Shown here: positions 14,845-18,008 of the stretch, piece by piece
How the letters are laid out: every line of letters starts with the position of its first letter
Numbering within the stretch: the first letter of the stretch is position 1
Source: Zygnema cylindricum
Taxonomy: Eukaryota > Streptophyta > Zygnematophyceae > Zygnematales > Zygnemataceae
DNA: 18,008 bases
Reading direction: 5' to 3'
NCBI GenBank assembly: GCA_037447655.1
Contig: JBBHKE010000603.1
Span: 1-18,008 of the forward strand
Program-made: the position numbers and the translations under genes
The notes under the pieces: generated by a model
The model's database searches: none
The model's input: only the letters and a program-made list of their open reading frames with translations
Told to the model about the DNA's origin: nothing

Positions 14845-17800
14845 TAGATAGTGGTGCTAGTCACCACCTTTCACCACGATCTGATTGGTTCACTCACCTT
14901 TCTCCTCTATCATCTCCTATGGAGATTCGTTTAGGAGAGGACAGAATTCTCTTGGCTACCCATTCTGGCGACCTCAACGTCCCTAATGTGTCTATTCACA
15001 TTCGGAATGTACTATTTGTTCTTGGTCTAGCTAGGAATTTATTTTCTGTCAAAGTCGCCACTTCTGATGGCTTAAAGGCTGAATTTAATAATGATAGAGT
15101 AAAGTTTTTTGATAGAAAAGACAACAGTACTGTAGGTTTTGGCGTAGCACGAGATTCTATGTACGTCCTACAATCCTATAGTACGCCAAATTTTTTTGCT
15201 TTAAGTGCTAGCGTCGAAAGTTTTCCACTTTGGCATTTACGATATGGTCATTTAAATAGCGAAAGTTTGCGTACCTTGCCAAATCTTGTAACTTGACTAA
15301 ATTCATTCTTTAACAAATATTTGGATTTTTGTCACGGTTGTGTGCAAGGAAAAATGCCGCGTCACTCATTTTCCAGTAGCACTACCGTCATCACTGAACC
15401 ACTTGCACTTCTACACATTAACGTCTGTGGTCCCATGCGCACTCGTAGCTACAGTGGATCATTGTATTTTGTCACTTTCATTGACCATGCCACTTGCTTT
15501 TCACACGTGTATCCAATTTGTCATAAATCTGACGCTTTTGCTCGATTTGAGGAATTTAAGGCGTTGGCAGAAAATTTTCACAACAAACCAATTAAGGTCT
15601 TGCGCAATGACAACGGTGGCGAATTTTTGTCCAACTAGTTTTCTGAATTTCTCATGCAACATGGTATCTCACGTCATTTAACGGCGCCTCAGACGCCACA
15701 ACAAAACGACATTGCAGAAAGGTACAATCGAACATTACATGACATGTCACCCTCTATGCTGTACTTTGCAAATTTGCCTTATGAATTTTGGGGAGAGGTT
15801 GTTGTTTGCGCAAATTACTTACGCAATCTTTGTCCCACCAACGCTTTACCAAAATCTACTCCAATAGAAGCATGGTCCTGTGTCAAACCAGATATACGTC
15901 ACCTTAAAATCTTTGGTTGTGAAGCGTGGTACAAAGACCTCCTCCAATCGGACCACAAATTGGGCGCTCACGCATTTCGTGGCATTTTCGTTGGGTACGC
16001 TCCAAATTCCAAAGCGTACCGCATCTGGAGTCCTTCTCAGCATCGCGTCATCACCACCAGAAAATTGTTTTTTCAACCAAACGCCACTTCTCCAAACCTT
16101 ATCTCGTATGCCCTTCCCTTCCCCTCTTCCCCCATTATCCGACTTTCCTTCCCTCACCCTCTATGACCCTCTTCCCCCAAACCTTCCCCTTAAATCTCTT
16201 CAGCCATCTGAATTCACCTACCTTACACCTTCCCACCTCTCTCCTCTTAATCCTCCCATTTTTTCCCCCTCATCATCTTCAAGTCCCCCTCCTCCTCCAT
16301 CTACCCTCGTTGTTTTCCCAGCTGCTCCATCAATCCTGCCAGCCACTCAGCTGCCTTTCCTCTTCATCCTGTCATAAATTCTGAAGATAATTCCTCCTCT
16401 CCCCCTCTTTCCCAAGATGATCCTCTTTTTGACAATCTTTCTCCCACAATTTTTTCCCACTCACCTCTTCCTGGGCCTTTTACTCCTCTTGAGCCTTCAC
16501 TTCTCGATCCTGAGCATTCCCATCTTCCTGACCGTTCTCTTTTACCTCGCCAAAACCCCGCACGCTATAGAATTCCCCCCTCTCGGCTTATTACTTATAT
16601 AGGCCATGCCTCTCTAGCCTACGCTTACTCGGCTGGGGCCTTTGCATCTCTTATTTCATCCCCTCTCTCTCTCAAAGCTGCCCTCCAACGTCTTGATGCC
16701 TCCCTTTGGAAAATTGCCGCTGATGCTGAATTCAATGCCTTACTTTCCAACAAAACATGGAATCTTGTTCCCCTTCCCCCTGGAAGAAAGGCAATGGGTT
16801 TGAAATGGGTCTTCCATGTAAAACAAAAAGCGGATGGATTCGTGGACAAATACAAAGATCGCTTGGTGGCGAAGGGCTTTTCCCAAATCGAAGGTATAGA
16901 TTTCACTGAAACCTTTGCTCATGTTGCCCGGTTGACATCTATCCGCACTTTACTTGCTTTAGCTGCTGAACATGATTTCCATGTTCATCAGATGGATGTT
17001 AAAAATGCCTTCTTAAATGGGATCTTGTCTGAGGACATTTACATGCATCAACCTGAAGGCTATATTTCCCCTGGATCTGAACATCTAGTTTGCCATCTCA
17101 TTAAAACAATTTATGGATTAAAGCAATCCCTCCGTGTATGGAACCATACCATAGATGCCATTATGCGGAAAGAAGGATTTACCCGAATTGATGCCGATTT
17201 TAGCATTTACTCTCGTGGCTCTAGCACCTCATTGATCATTGTTGCCATCTTTGTTGACGATCTCCTTCTTGTTGGTCCTTCCCTCTATGAAATCTTCATA
17301 TTCAAATCTCTCCTTCAGACCAATTTTGACATGGCCGATCTAGGTGAGCTCACTTATTATTTGGGCATTCAAGTTTCTCGTAATCGCTTGACTCGTACCC
17401 TCTCTCTCTGTGAAGAGACCTTTATCTTTGATCTTTTGGAACGCTTTGGCATGGCATAGTGCTCCTCCCTTTTCACTCTTTTCGATGCCAATGCCCCTCT
17501 CCTCCCTTCCACTGACTCCCTTTTCTCCCCCTCCCTCCATGCCACTTATCGCTCGATAGTCGGGGCCCTTATGTACACCATGCAGGCCACCAGCCCTGAC
17601 ATTGCCACAGCTGTCACTAAATTGAGTCAATTCTATCACCGTCCTTCTCTTAATCATCTTGCCGCAGCCAAACGTGTCTTTCGTTATCTACAGGGCACTA
17701 AAACTCTTTGTCTCACATATTCTTCCTCTAGCTCCAGTGCTCTTACGGGTTTTATGGATTCAGATTGGGCACAAGATGAGCTTTCGCGCCGTTCCACCAC

Positions 17801-18008
17801 TGGTTCGTGCTTCTTTTTGGGCAATGGTCTTATCTCTTGGTCATGTAGAAAGCAACCTACCACGGCATGCTGTAGCACTGAGGCGGAATATATGGTCGTT
17901 TGTCACGCCGCCAAGGAAGGTGTTTGGCTTCAAACCTTGCTTTCCAATCTTGGGTTTCCCCCTTCAGCCCCAACTTCTATTTTTTCTGATTCCCAAGGAG
18001 CCCTTGCT
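14808..18008 (+). pseudogene. pol: Copia pol: protease, integrase, RT, RNase H; broken and partial
   Basis: Protease: DDWLIDSGASHH with Asp-Ser-Gly-Ala at 14847-14858, intact. Integrase: zinc motif WHLRYGH (15231-15251) and CHGC (15330-15341), then the core. The first catalytic position is Asn (HINVCGP, Asn at 15420-15422), while Asp at 15609-15611 and Glu at 15717-15719 keep the DD35E spacing. Stops interrupt at 15294-15296 (TGA) and 15636-15638 (TAG), in frame. A Pro/Ser linker (about 16140-16380) is shifted out of and back into frame. RT: WNLVPLPPGRKAMGLKWVF, QMDVKNAFLNG and FVDD at 17250-17261. A TAG at 17457-17459 precedes RNase H (MDSDWAQD, STEAEY, SDSQGAL), which stays open to the window edge. 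Frame is otherwise constant from 14808. Confidence 0.93.

Larger units (their letters stand above)
13486..18008 (+). mobile_element. Ty1/copia LTR retrotransposon, decayed, cut by window edge
   Basis: The order 5' LTR-like core, gag (capsid, zinc knuckle), protease, integrase, reverse transcriptase, RNase H is the copia order (integrase before RT), which excludes Ty3/gypsy. The 3' LTR lies beyond the right edge. Frameshifts in gag and at the gag/protease junction, in-frame stops in integrase and RNase H, and indels in the integrase-RT linker make it non-autonomous. Confidence 0.93.

Overview
The window looks like repeat-rich, gene-poor eukaryotic nuclear DNA. It is AT-rich, holds long microsatellite and satellite tracts, and carries decayed transposable elements of eukaryotic type: a PIF/Harbinger DNA transposon with its Myb/SANT partner gene, a Ty1/copia retrotransposon, a tRNA-like SINE candidate and a MITE-like inverted-repeat element. 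There is no operon structure, Shine-Dalgarno pattern or dense coding. The copia LTR style (TGTTAG start, TATA box) and the trihelix-like Myb partner would fit a plant or plant-like alga, but the sequence does not settle the lineage. I see no intact host gene.

Layout. 1-70: CCCTCT hexamer array. 974-1428: element bounded by ~38-bp imperfect terminal inverted repeats. 1511-1722: three copies of a 68-bp repeat, each carrying a palindrome. 1916-1933: an 18-bp perfect palindrome. 2388-2503: tRNA-like sequence with a duplicated head. 3196-3740: TA-rich microsatellite broken by GC-rich inverted blocks, then a CT tract. 3902-5027 (+): broken Myb/SANT-like gene. 5346-6597: pyrimidine (TCTGTC-type) array with a ~0.42-kb higher-order period. 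6598-6990: unique spacer. 6991-7640: the same kind of array in inverted orientation. 7867-9097 (-): broken Harbinger transposase. 9385-9875: degenerate ~90-bp satellite. 10637-11700: tandem duplication of a 471/592-bp module containing 21-bp and 99-bp sub-repeats. 12034-12310 and 13412-13688: two copies of an LTR/5'-leader/gag-start segment. 12284-12863: short exon-like ORFs and a ~33-bp tandem repeat. 13486-18008: copia gag-pol, running off the right edge.

How the parts relate. The Myb/SANT gene and the transposase converge on each other across 2.8 kb and are the two proteins that PIF/Harbinger elements normally carry, so 3902-9097 is best read as one dead Harbinger element whose middle is filled by two opposed low-complexity arrays. 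The copia element keeps recognisable capsid, zinc knuckle, protease, integrase, reverse transcriptase and RNase H blocks in order. It is dead through frameshifts, three in-frame stops and a substituted integrase catalytic position. A second copy of its 5' end lies exactly 1378 bp upstream and leads into different sequence, which suggests nested or recombined elements, or an LTR now sitting in front of unrelated DNA.

No clearly novel functional system is proven here. The best leads are the Harbinger with its opposed arrays, the duplicated LTR leader with exon-like sequence downstream, and the tRNA-like SINE head.
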